From an uncultured Kiloniellales bacterium (GTDB lineage Bacteria; Pseudomonadota; Alphaproteobacteria; Kiloniellales; JAKSDN01), in contig CALJXB010000391.1 of NCBI GenBank assembly GCA_937974415.1, positions 1 through 7,455 of the forward strand: DNA of 7,455 nucleotides, given 5' to 3'. The notes below the pieces were generated by a model, which worked only from the letters and a program-made list of their open reading frames with translations, had not been told where the DNA came from and did no database searches. Shown here piece by piece: positions 1-5,706 of the stretch (position 1 is the first letter of the stretch; the number at the start of each line of letters is the position of its first letter). A program made the position numbers and the translations under genes.

Positions 1-17
1 GCGGCTAAAGGCACGAA

Positions 18-39
18 GGCCCGGCATTTCCGCCGGACC
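18..39 (+). terminator. Terminator-like stem-loop without U-tract
   Basis: GGCCCGGC (18-25) pairs with GCCGGACC (32-39) across a 6-nt loop, giving seven G-C pairs and one mismatch. It lies just after a TAA at 6-8 that may end an upstream gene. No T run follows, so it is not a textbook intrinsic terminator, and in GC-rich DNA such hairpins also arise by chance. Confidence 0.25.
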
Positions 40-221
40 CTCTCGGTGCGGACCGCCTTTCGGCCGGCCGGCGGCCCCTTTCGAATCGCGCCATTTCGCT
101 TTGTGCCCCTCATCAATCGAGGATAGCATCGCCCTTGTCACGTGCCGAGCGCGTTCCGAAAGTTTCGCTTCTATAGCAAAGGGTTATATGGACTTGGCTG
201 GGCATCGGCTGAAAGATCGCC

Positions 222-229
222 AGGGGAGG
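222..229 (+). promoter_or_regulatory. Shine-Dalgarno fixing the TTG start of the serine hydrolase
   Basis: AGGGGAGG sits 8 nt before TTG at 238, and a second purine run (GGAGGA, 231-236) lies closer. The alternative GTG start at 142 has no purine-rich sequence before it. This decides the start. Confidence 0.6.
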
Positions 230-237
230 CGGAGGAC

Positions 238-1461
238 TTGAGGGCAGAGAACCAGCCTGCGGATCGCGACACGACGCCGGATATCGCCCAGGGATTTCCG
301 CCGCCGCCGGACAAGCGGGTGACGCTCGCCAACTGGGATGCCCCGCCCTTCAACCGCTGGGCCTTTCAGCATGTCCGAGAGATCATCCCGACGGTGGAGG
401 TCCGCCGCGGCGGCCGTCACGCATCGCGCTTCGAAAGCGACCCTCAAGACCTGGACGGACTTCCCTTGACGAGCCATGACGGTGCGCCCACCACGCTCGG
501 CCGGACGCTCGAGGACACCTTCACGGATGGCTTCCTGGTGCTGCATCGCGGGCGGATCGTTGTGGAGCGCTATCTCAACGGCATGACCGACGACACCCTG
601 CACTTGTCCCAATCGGTCGCGAAATCGATCACCAGTGGTGCTGCCGGAGTTCTCATCGGGCGCGGCGTCATCGACCCCGAGGCGCCCCTGACCGACCACG
701 TGCCGGAGCTCGCCCGCTGCGGCTACGCCGACGCCACCTTGCGCCACCTGCTCGACATGCGCAGCGGCGTGCGCTTCTCGGAGGACTATGGCGTTCCGGA
801 CTCCGACGTCTCCAGGGAGGAGATCGTCTGCGGCTGGAAACCGCGGCCGCACGGATCCGACCACATTCCCGATAACATGTACGACTTCATTCTGACTCTG
901 CCCAAGGAGCGCGAGCACGGCGGCCCCTTTCTCTACCGCTCCATCGAAACTGACGTCATCGCCTGGGTGATGGAACGCGCGACCGGCACACCCCTTGCGG
1001 AGCTCGTCAGCAGGGAGCTGTGGCAGCCGTTGGGTACGGAGCGCGATGCCAACTTCACCGTCGATCCCGCCGGCTTCGCGAGCGCCGACGGCGGCTTCAG
1101 CGCGACCCTGCGGGACTATGCGCGCTTCGGGCAGATGTACGCTTCGGGCGGCCGCCTCAACGGCCGGCAGATCCTGCCGGCCGCTTACGTGGACGACACT
1201 CTGGCCGGCGAGCCAGAGGCCTTCGCCGGCCCCTACAAGGACGTCTTTCCACGCGCCGCCTACCGCAATCAGTTCTGGATTCGCGACGTGGACAAGGCCC
1301 AGTTCATGGCCCGCGGCGTGTTCGGCCAGATGATCTACATCGACCCGCCGAACGAAATCGTCGTCGTGAAGCTCTCGACCTGGCCCGATTACCTCAACCT
1401 GGGCTTCCTCATGACCACCCTGGCGGCAATCGACGCGGTGACCGAGGCCCTCTGCGGCTAG
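238..1461 (+). CDS. NylB-like serine hydrolase (class C beta-lactamase-related fold)
   Basis: A 407-residue hydrolase of the beta-lactamase/transpeptidase-like superfamily, closest by motif to 6-aminohexanoate-dimer hydrolase (NylB) and related esterases. It would cleave amide or ester bonds through an acyl-Ser intermediate; the natural substrate is unknown. The nucleophile motif is S126-V-A-K129, the second motif is Y233-R-S235, and a third-motif equivalent is G-V-F362-G-Q364. Y184 lies 58 residues after the nucleophile, the same distance as Tyr170 from Ser112 in NylB. Length is close to NylB (about 392). With this start there is no signal peptide, suggesting a cytoplasmic enzyme. The TTG start is chosen over an in-frame GTG at 142 because of the strong SD and because codons 142-237 look non-coding; the longer form would be 439 residues. 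It is convergent with the PAS gene 36 bp away. Family assignment is firm, amidase activity is inference. Confidence 0.9.
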   Translation: MRAENQPADRDTTPDIAQGFPPPPDKRVTLANWDAPPFNRWAFQHVREIIPTVEVRRGGRHASRFESDPQDLDGLPLTSHDGAPTTLGRTLEDTFTDGFLVLHRGRIVVERYLNGMTDDTLHLSQSVAKSITSGAAGVLIGRGVIDPEAPLTDHVPELARCGYADATLRHLLDMRSGVRFSEDYGVPDSDVSREEIVCGWKPRPHGSDHIPDNMYDFILTLPKEREHGGPFLYRSIETDVIAWVMERATGTPLAELVSRELWQPLGTERDANFTVDPAGFASADGGFSATLRDYARFGQMYASGGRLNGRQILPAAYVDDTLAGEPEAFAGPYKDVFPRAAYRNQFWIRDVDKAQFMARGVFGQMIYIDPPNEIVVVKLSTWPDYLNLGFLMTTLAAIDAVTEALCG

Positions 1462-1497
1462 CTGGCCGCCGATGCACGGCGCGCGGCTACCAGTTTC

Positions 1498-2016
1498 CTA
1501 GAGCTCGAACGGCCAGATGAACCCGAAGGCGAGCACCTCCTCCGGCCCGGCCCGTACCGGCAAGGTCAGATCGGCCAGATAGCGGAACGACTTCTTCACG
1601 TGGCCCAGGTCATACCCGCAGAAGGTGGGACGCAGCTCGAAGAAGTTGAACTGGTCGCACTGCTTCCAGATTTCGGCGGTTTGGCCTGCGGCGTGCTCGT
1701 CCACGCTCAAGCCCTGCACGTTGAAGCCCGCCACATCGCGGTGAAACTCGCCGGCCAGTCTGATCCGGCTTTGCCGGCTGTCCCGGTCCCACTCTTCGAT
1801 GTAGATGGCGCGCAGCAACCGCGGGAGCTCGATCGGGTCGATGTCGGCCTTAGCGGGGATGCCGGCCTCGGTGCACCTCGCCAGCCAGTAGTCGAAGAAC
1901 ATGACCGCATCGTCGTTGGACAAGGCGGCGCGGAACGCGTCGATCTCCGCCTCCCCGGCCATGCCAGTGGCAAAGGACGGCCCCTTGATGAGGAAAGGTA
2001 TGCTGGACGCGCTCAC
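1498..2016 (-). CDS. Stand-alone PAS-domain protein (PAS_5 type)
   Basis: A 172-residue soluble protein that I assign to the PAS_5 family (PF07310), common in Rhodospirillales. The recognisable core runs from F-D-Y-W near residue 41, through A-D-I-D-P-I-E-L-P-R-L-L and a predicted strand, to R-L-A-G-E-F and the G-L-S-V-D-E segment, which matches the family pattern. There is no kinase, cyclase or DNA-binding domain, so it presumably senses a ligand or works through a partner; the ligand is unknown. The start is GTG (2014-2016) with only a weak GGGGCG upstream. The next in-frame Met (residue 19) has no better site, and an in-frame stop at 2062-2064 limits extension. It lies 128 bp downstream of ispB on the same strand, but the AT-rich spacer suggests its own promoter. 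Confidence 0.8.
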   Translation of the reverse strand: MSASSIPFLIKGPSFATGMAGEAEIDAFRAALSNDDAVMFFDYWLARCTEAGIPAKADIDPIELPRLLRAIYIEEWDRDSRQSRIRLAGEFHRDVAGFNVQGLSVDEHAAGQTAEIWKQCDQFNFFELRPTFCGYDLGHVKKSFRYLADLTLPVRAGPEEVLAFGFIWPFEL

Positions 2017-2066
2017 TGCGGTGTCGCCCCGCCCGACTTGTGGCCCAGAGGATGCCCAAGATCATG

Positions 2067-2093
2067 GATTCATCATGGTTAACGAATGCTTTA
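2067..2093 (-). promoter_or_regulatory. CtrA-like box with adjacent GANTC site upstream of PAS gene
   Basis: TTAA-N7-TTTA occupies 2079-2093, one mismatch from the CtrA consensus TTAA-N7-TTAA. A GATTC (GANTC, the CcrM methylation site of Alphaproteobacteria) lies at 2067-2071. The block is the most AT-rich part of a GC-rich spacer and is about 63 bp upstream of the PAS gene start. No clean -35/-10 pair was found with it. CtrA control is inference from motif and position only. Confidence 0.3.
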
Positions 2094-2130
2094 CGAGCGC
2101 CCCCTGCGCCGCGCATCGGACAGAGAGCGT

Positions 2131-2144
2131 GCGCCGCTCGGCGC
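2131..2144 (-). terminator. Hairpin directly after the ispB stop codon
   Basis: GCGCC (2131-2135) and GGCGC (2140-2144) form a 5-bp stem with a 4-nt loop, starting at the base after the ispB TAG. On the minus strand it is followed by a pyrimidine-rich CGCTCTCTGTCC stretch rather than a U run. It may be a weak terminator or a 3'-end protecting hairpin. Confidence 0.3.
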
Positions 2145-3164
2145 CTAGTAGGCCCGTTCGATACAGAACTCGACCACCTCGATCATAGCCCGGCGATAGG
2201 GGCTGTCCTCGAACACCGCCAGGGCATTGATCGCCTCGTTCCCGTAAGTGCGGGCCCGCTCCAGGCTGTCGTCCAGCGCGGCATGCCGCTCCATCAAATC
2301 GAGCGCGCGATTAAGATCCGCGTCGCCTTGCTCCAGGTCCTCCAGACAACGGCGCCAGAACCGGCGCTCCGCCTCGCTGCCGCGGGCGAAGGCGAAGACC
2401 ACCGGCAGGGTGATCTTGCCCTCGCGGAAGTCGTCGCCGATGGTCTTGCCGAGGTCCACCTGGCGGGCGGAGTAATCCAGCACGTCGTCGACCAACTGAA
2501 AGGCAATGCCGAAATTGCGGCCGTAGCGGCCGAGCGCCTCCTGCTCAGCGGCGGGCCGTTCGCCGACCACCGCGCCGATGCGGCAGGCCGCCTCGAACAG
2601 GGGCGCCGTCTTCTCGCTGATGACCCCCACGTAGTCCGCTTCGGTGGTCTCCATGTCGTTGGCGGTAATGAGCTGCGCCACCTCGCCCTGGGCCATCACG
2701 GCCGAGGCGTCGGACAAGATCTTCAGGACCTCCAGCGAGCCGTCCCGGACCATCACCTGAAAGGCCCGGCTGAACAGGAAGTCGCCGACCAGCACGCTCG
2801 GCTTGTTGCCCCACAGCGAATTGGCCGTCTCCAGGCCGCGCCGTAGGTCGCTATCGTCGACCACGTCGTCGTGCAGCAGGGTCGCCGTGTGGATGAATTC
2901 GACACAGGCGGCCAATGCCATGTGCCGACGGCCCTGGTAGCCGCAGAGCCGGGCCGACGCCAAGGTCAGCATGGGACGCAGGCGCTTGCCGCCGGCGGCG
3001 ATCACGTGACCGGCCAGCTGCGGGATCAGCGCCACCTCGGATTGCATGCGCTCGAGGATAATGGTGTTGACCGCCTGCAGATCCTCGCGGGTGAGCGCAG
3101 TCAATTGCGCGAGCCCATTGGGCAGCGCGCGATCCGACACCTGTTGGACGTCGGCGATTGCCAA
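2145..3164 (-). CDS. ispB: Long-chain polyprenyl diphosphate synthase (octa-/decaprenyl type)
   Basis: A 339-residue trans-isoprenyl diphosphate synthase that adds isopentenyl diphosphate units to farnesyl diphosphate to make the ubiquinone side chain; it acts in the cytosol. Visible in order are the G58-G-K-R-L-R-P motif, the first Asp-rich motif D99-D100-V-V-D103 followed by R108-R109-G, the K185-T186 pair, the F222-Q223 pair, and the second Asp-rich motif D226-D227-V-L-D230. The fifth residue before the first Asp motif is Ala94 rather than an aromatic, as in long-chain enzymes, and the segment around it closely resembles E. coli IspB. In Alphaproteobacteria the product is usually decaprenyl diphosphate (CoQ10), but the length cannot be read from sequence. 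The start is TTG (3162-3164), supported by a purine-rich SD 7 nt upstream. It is transcribed divergently from the DUF2007 gene. Confidence 0.96.
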   Translation of the reverse strand: MAIADVQQVSDRALPNGLAQLTALTREDLQAVNTIILERMQSEVALIPQLAGHVIAAGGKRLRPMLTLASARLCGYQGRRHMALAACVEFIHTATLLHDDVVDDSDLRRGLETANSLWGNKPSVLVGDFLFSRAFQVMVRDGSLEVLKILSDASAVMAQGEVAQLITANDMETTEADYVGVISEKTAPLFEAACRIGAVVGERPAAEQEALGRYGRNFGIAFQLVDDVLDYSARQVDLGKTIGDDFREGKITLPVVFAFARGSEAERRFWRRCLEDLEQGDADLNRALDLMERHAALDDSLERARTYGNEAINALAVFEDSPYRRAMIEVVEFCIERAY

Positions 3165-3171
3165 GTATCCG

Positions 3172-3179
3172 CCCCCCTC
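3172..3179 (-). promoter_or_regulatory. Shine-Dalgarno for the TTG start of ispB
   Basis: Read on the minus strand, GAGGGGGG ends 7 nt before the TTG at 3164. It supports the rare TTG start; no ATG or GTG nearby has a comparable site. Confidence 0.6.
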
Positions 3180-3220
3180 AACCTCCGAGCCGGCCCCGTT
3201 TCAGGCCCCACATTTAGCCG

Positions 3221-3226
3221 ACTATA
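3221..3226 (-). promoter_or_regulatory. Candidate -10 box of the ispB promoter
   Basis: On the minus strand this reads TATAGT, matching TATAAT at 5 of 6 positions, about 57 bp upstream of the ispB start. At 17-bp spacing the -35 region (3244-3249) reads AAGCCA, only 3 of 6 matches, so it may be a weak or activator-dependent promoter. The inverted repeat 3229-3247 would fill the spacer between the two boxes. Confidence 0.35.
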
Positions 3227-3228
3227 GC

Positions 3229-3247
3229 GCCAAAATCCTGTTTTGGC
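3229..3247. repeat. Perfect 7+5+7 inverted repeat in the ispB/DUF2007 divergent spacer
   Basis: GCCAAAA (3229-3235) and TTTTGGC (3241-3247) are exact reverse complements around a TCCTG centre. The element lies between two divergent genes and immediately upstream of a candidate ispB -10 box, the position expected of a repressor operator. A cruciform or RNA hairpin is the alternative. The binding factor is unknown. Confidence 0.55.
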
Positions 3248-3361
3248 TTGGAAAAATGGGCCGAGGCTTGGCAGCATAGGGAGCCGCGGGACGGCGTCAA
3301 GGCCATGATCGCACGAAGGCCCGCCGTGGAGGGGCCGGACCTTGGGGATGAGAGGGCGGAA

Positions 3362-3577
3362 ATGAAGGAACTGCTCAGGACGAACGACATGGTGAAGCTG
3401 AGCTGGCTGACGGCGCTCCTGTCCGATGCCGGGATCGAAGCGCTCATCCTCGACAGCCACACCAGCGTGCTCGAGGGCTCGGCGCTCGCCATCCCGCGCC
3501 GACTCGCCGTGGTGGACGACGACTACCAGCGCGCCCGCCGCATTCTTACCGAGGCCGGCGAGGAGCTGCCGGAGTGA
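3362..3577 (+). CDS. DUF2007 family small protein
   Basis: A 71-residue protein that I assign to DUF2007 (PF09413, described as a putative prokaryotic signal-transducing protein); its biochemical role is not known. The M-K-E-L-L-R-T-N-D opening, the S-W-L-T-A-L-L-x-D-A-G-I-E-A helix and the A-V-V-D-D-D-Y-x-x-A-R-R-I-L ending fit the compact alpha-beta family pattern. The ATG at 3362 gives the usual family length and has GAGGG about 5 nt upstream. In-frame extensions to ATG 3305 or TTG 3248 would add unrelated sequence and run into the inverted repeat. It shares 4 bp with the methyltransferase gene (GTGA), so the two are likely translationally coupled and may function together. Confidence 0.85.
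   Translation: MKELLRTNDMVKLSWLTALLSDAGIEALILDSHTSVLEGSALAIPRRLAVVDDDYQRARRILTEAGEELPE
3560..3565 (+). promoter_or_regulatory. Shine-Dalgarno of the methyltransferase inside DUF2007
   Basis: GAGGAG lies in the last codons of the DUF2007 gene, 8 nt before the overlapping GTG at 3574. It supports the 4-bp overlap start and translational coupling. Confidence 0.6.
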
Positions 3578-4389
3578 CCGCACCAGAGACCGCCCCCGGG
3601 GCCGCCCCGGACGCTCCCGCAGTGACCGAGGACCGGCTGCTGAACGGCCGGGTCCGCTTGCGCCAGCCGGCCGAGGGCTATCGCGCGGCGATCGATCCGG
3701 TGTTCCTTGCCGCGGCGGTGCCGCGGGTCCATGGCAAGGACGGTGGCGCGCCCGTATCCGCGCTCGACCTCGGCTGCGGCGTCGGCGCCGCTGCGCTGTG
3801 CCTCTTGGCCCGTTTGCCCGAGACTGAGGTAACCGGCCTCGAGGTGCAGCCCCGGCTCGCCGCCCTGGCGCGGGATAACGCGACCCTCAATGGCCGGGCC
3901 GAGAGCTTCCGGGTGGTCGAGGGCGACATCGCCGACCGCGACGTCTTGGCCGGCGCCCGCTCCGCCTCCGGCTCCGACCCTGGCGGCTTCGACGAGGTGC
4001 TGTGCAACCCGCCCCATCAGCGGGCCGACACGGCCGCGGCGCCGGAGCCCGGCAAGGCCCGGGCGACCCGCGAAGACGCCACGAGCCTGCAGGACTGGGT
4101 CACGGCCGCGCTGGCCCATGCCAGACCCAAAGGGGCCGTCACCTTCGTCCACCGCGCCGACCGGCTGGACGATCTGCTGACCGCCCTCCGCGGACGGGCC
4201 GGCGGCATCGTCGTCTTCCCGCTCTGGCCGAAGCCGGGCGCGGCGGCGCGGCGAGTGCTGGTGCGCGCCCGCAAGGGCAGCCGCGCGCCGCTCACCCTGG
4301 CGGCCGGCCTGGTTCTGCACACACCCGACGGCCGCTTCACGCCCGAGGCGGAGGACGTATTGCGCGGGGGCCGCGGCCTCGCCCTCTAA
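3574..4389 (+). CDS. TrmN6-like class I SAM-dependent methyltransferase
   Basis: A 271-residue Rossmann-fold methyltransferase resembling tRNA1(Val) A37 N6-methyltransferase TrmN6 (YfiC). The SAM-binding motif I is L64-D65-L-G67-C-G69-V-G71, preceded by the R-Q-P-A-E-G-Y-R-A-A-I-D-P segment typical of these proteins. An acidic loop (V-T-G-L-E-V-Q-P) follows motif I, and motif IV is N145-P146-P147-H148. In N6-adenine methyltransferases motif IV is normally (N/D)PP followed by Tyr, Phe or Trp, so His148 is a deviation and the substrate should be treated as unproven. The first 17 residues are Ala/Pro-rich; a GTG at 3622 is an alternative start. The overlap with DUF2007 and the internal SD favour 3574. 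Substrate tRNA is inferred from the family only. Confidence 0.87.
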   Translation: MTAPETAPGAAPDAPAVTEDRLLNGRVRLRQPAEGYRAAIDPVFLAAAVPRVHGKDGGAPVSALDLGCGVGAAALCLLARLPETEVTGLEVQPRLAALARDNATLNGRAESFRVVEGDIADRDVLAGARSASGSDPGGFDEVLCNPPHQRADTAAAPEPGKARATREDATSLQDWVTAALAHARPKGAVTFVHRADRLDDLLTALRGRAGGIVVFPLWPKPGAAARRVLVRARKGSRAPLTLAAGLVLHTPDGRFTPEAEDVLRGGRGLAL

Positions 4390-4393
4390 GCGG

Positions 4394-4416
4394 ACGGCAG
4401 GAGGCCTCTTCGCCGT
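4394..4416 (+). terminator. Stem-loop between methyltransferase and S49 peptidase genes
   Basis: ACGGCAGG (4394-4401) pairs with CTT, a bulged C and GCCGT (4408-4416) around a 6-nt loop, including one G-U pair. It sits just after the methyltransferase TAA and just before the candidate promoter at 4424, where a transcript end would make sense. No U-tract follows. Confidence 0.3.
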
Positions 4417-4423
4417 TCAACCG

Positions 4424-4452
4424 TTGGCAAGCCGCCGGCGAGTTCCTACATT
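4424..4452 (+). promoter_or_regulatory. Candidate sigma-70 promoter giving a leaderless S49 peptidase mRNA
   Basis: TTGGCA (4424-4429, 5 of 6 to TTGACA) and TACATT (4447-4452, 4 of 6 to TATAAT) are separated by exactly 17 bp. Transcription would be expected to begin near 4459-4461, that is at or within 2 nt of the ATG at 4461. This fits the absence of a Shine-Dalgarno before that ATG. Confidence 0.45.
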
Positions 4453-4460
4453 GCCCGGTC

Positions 4461-5324
4461 ATGGACCGTTACTCACTCCTTCGCCATCTGCCGCTGCGCC
4501 GCTTCAAGGAGCCGCCGCCGGTGGTCAACGTGCTCCGGCTCGCCGGCGTCATCGGCGGCCTCGGCCGGTTTCGGCGAGGGCTGAACCTGGCGTCTCAGGC
4601 CCAGTTGATCGAGCGCGCCTTCAAGACGCCGCGCCTCGGCGCGGTGGCCCTCGCCATCAACTCGCCGGGCGGCTCGCCGGTTCAGTCGGCCCTGATCGGC
4701 GACCGCATACGCGCCCTGGCCGAGGAGAAGGAGGTGCCGGTCATCGCCTTCGCCGAAGACGTAGCGGCGTCCGGCGGCTATTGGCTCGCCTGCGCCGCCG
4801 ACGAGATCTATGCCCACGAGTCCTCGATCGTCGGCTCGATCGGGGTGATCTCGGCCGGCTTCGGCTTTCCCGAGCTGTTGAGCCGCATCGGCGTCGAGCG
4901 GCGAATCCACACGGCGGGCGAGCGCAAGTCCATGCTCGATCCCTTCCGGGCCGAGGTCCCGGAGGACGTCGAACGCCTGAAATCGATCCAGGGCGACATT
5001 CACGACGGCTTCAAGGACTACGTCCGCGCGCGCCGGGGCGACCGCCTCAAGGGCAAGGAGACGGACCTCTTCAGCGGCGAGTTCTGGACCGGCCGGCAGG
5101 CGCTCGAGCTGGGCCTCGTCGACGGCCTCGGCGAGCTGCGTCAGATCATGCGGGCGCGCTTCGGCGACAAGGTGCGCTTGCGGGTGATCGACGGGCCGCG
5201 CCGGCTGCGCCTGCCGTTGGGCTTCGGCGCGGGCGCCATGGCGGCCCCCGACCTGGCGGCCTCCGCCCACGCGCTGGTCGAAGCCGCCGAGGAACGGGCC
5301 CTCTGGTCGCGTTACGGGCTCTAG
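4461..5324 (+). CDS. S49 family serine peptidase (SppA/SohB-like), unanchored
   Basis: A 287-residue single-domain member of peptidase family S49, which cleaves residual signal peptides or membrane-associated substrates with a Ser/Lys dyad. The nucleophile is S104 in A-A-S-G-G-Y-W. The general base is K156 in G-E-R-K-S-M-L-D-P-F. The 52-residue gap equals that between Ser147 and Lys199 of Bacillus subtilis SppA. The oxyanion segment N67-S-P-G-G and the I-V-G-S-I-G-V strand are also present. Unlike classical SppA or SohB there is no N-terminal membrane segment or signal peptide, so the protein is probably cytosolic or peripheral. The ATG at 4461 is chosen because the frame upstream has no start codon near it, even though no SD precedes it. 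The next gene begins 48 bp downstream and encodes a membrane-anchored small protein, a possible partner. Confidence 0.92.
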   Translation: MDRYSLLRHLPLRRFKEPPPVVNVLRLAGVIGGLGRFRRGLNLASQAQLIERAFKTPRLGAVALAINSPGGSPVQSALIGDRIRALAEEKEVPVIAFAEDVAASGGYWLACAADEIYAHESSIVGSIGVISAGFGFPELLSRIGVERRIHTAGERKSMLDPFRAEVPEDVERLKSIQGDIHDGFKDYVRARRGDRLKGKETDLFSGEFWTGRQALELGLVDGLGELRQIMRARFGDKVRLRVIDGPRRLRLPLGFGAGAMAAPDLAASAHALVEAAEERALWSRYGL

Positions 5325-5336
5325 CGCCGCCCGGTA

Positions 5337-5364
5337 TTGCTCGGTCCAGCCGAAATGCTTTAGA
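5337..5364 (+). promoter_or_regulatory. Weak candidate promoter ahead of the zinc-ribbon gene
   Basis: TTGCTC (5337-5342) and TTTAGA (5359-5364) are spaced by 16 bp, each matching the sigma-70 consensus at 3 positions. Transcription would start about 5371-5373, again at the start codon. The boxes are poor, so co-transcription with the peptidase gene is equally likely. Confidence 0.2.
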
Positions 5365-5372
5365 ACCTCCGG

Positions 5373-5690
5373 ATGCTCGGATTCTCGATCCAGAAGCTGC
5401 TCGTCCTCGCCGCAGTCATCGGGGCGGTGTGGTATGCCTTCAAGTTCGTCGGCCGGCTGCAGCAGGCGCGCGATGCCGAGGCCAAAGGCAGTGTGAAGCC
5501 GGGCGGCGGCGCAAAGCGCGGCAAGACCGGCAATTTGGGCGACCAGTTGCGCGATTGGGTCGGCGGCAAGGGCAGAGGCGACGCCGCAAGCGCTGGCGAG
5601 ACCGAGGATCTCGTCCCCTGCCCCAAGTGCGGCGCCTACGTCGCGGCCCGCGGCGCCACCTCGTGCGGTCGCGACGACTGTCCCTATTGA
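5373..5690 (+). CDS. Small membrane-anchored zinc-ribbon protein, function unknown
   Basis: A 105-residue protein that I cannot name with certainty. Residues about 5-25 (I-Q-K-L-L-V-L-A-A-V-I-G-A-V-W-Y-A-F) form one hydrophobic segment, so it should be anchored by its N-terminus. A Gly/Lys/Arg-rich flexible linker (about 36-76) follows. The C-terminus has C83-x2-C86 and C98-x4-C103, a four-cysteine zinc-ribbon-like site, ending C-P-Y. The plan (TM helix, linker, terminal Cys cluster) resembles the PP0621-type small proteins, but homology is not established. No Shine-Dalgarno precedes the ATG. It lies 48 bp after the S49 peptidase and 16 bp before the ABC ATPase, suggesting co-transcription. 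Coding is supported by codon bias, the Cys pattern and tight spacing. Confidence 0.75.
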   Translation: MLGFSIQKLLVLAAVIGAVWYAFKFVGRLQQARDAEAKGSVKPGGGAKRGKTGNLGDQLRDWVGGKGRGDAASAGETEDLVPCPKCGAYVAARGATSCGRDDCPY

Positions 5691-5706
5691 AGCGCGGCCC
5701 ACCGTC

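Larger units (their letters stand above)
1..237. other. Non-coding leader region upstream of the serine hydrolase
   Basis: I see no supportable gene here. The first bases contain TAA at 6-8 in frame 3, which could be the stop of a gene lying off the window, but too little is visible to claim it. A hairpin follows at 18-39. The stretch 142-237 can be read in frame with the serine hydrolase from a GTG at 142. However, its codons include TTA, TAT, GGA, CTT and AGA, which the body of the gene avoids, so I treat it as untranslated leader. TTGTCA at 135-140 matches a sigma-70 -35 box at 5 of 6 positions, and TATAGC (172-177) and TATATG (185-190) resemble -10 boxes. None of these pair at a good spacing, so a promoter is likely here but not located. 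Confidence 0.5.

Noticed and set aside
1..126. Frame-1 open stretch as the tail of an upstream gene
   Set aside because: Only 41 codons with no recognisable motif; a frame-3 stop at 6-8 followed by a hairpin is an equally good reading.
142..237. GTG at 142 as the serine hydrolase start
   Set aside because: No SD, atypical codons in this stretch, and no convincing signal peptide; the TTG at 238 has a strong SD. Not fully excluded.
1454..1469. GCGGC-N6-GCCGC hairpin at the convergent gene ends as a terminator
   Set aside because: Only a 5-bp stem overlapping the stop codon and lacking a U-tract; expected by chance at this GC content.
3248..3361. N-terminal extension of DUF2007 (TTG 3248 or ATG 3305)
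   Set aside because: The family begins at the M-K-E-L-L segment, the ATG at 3362 has an SD-like sequence, and the extension would start at the edge of the inverted repeat.
4002..4460. N-terminal extension of the S49 peptidase
   Set aside because: The extension overlaps the methyltransferase in another frame and is Arg/Pro/Gly-rich; family similarity begins after the ATG at 4461.
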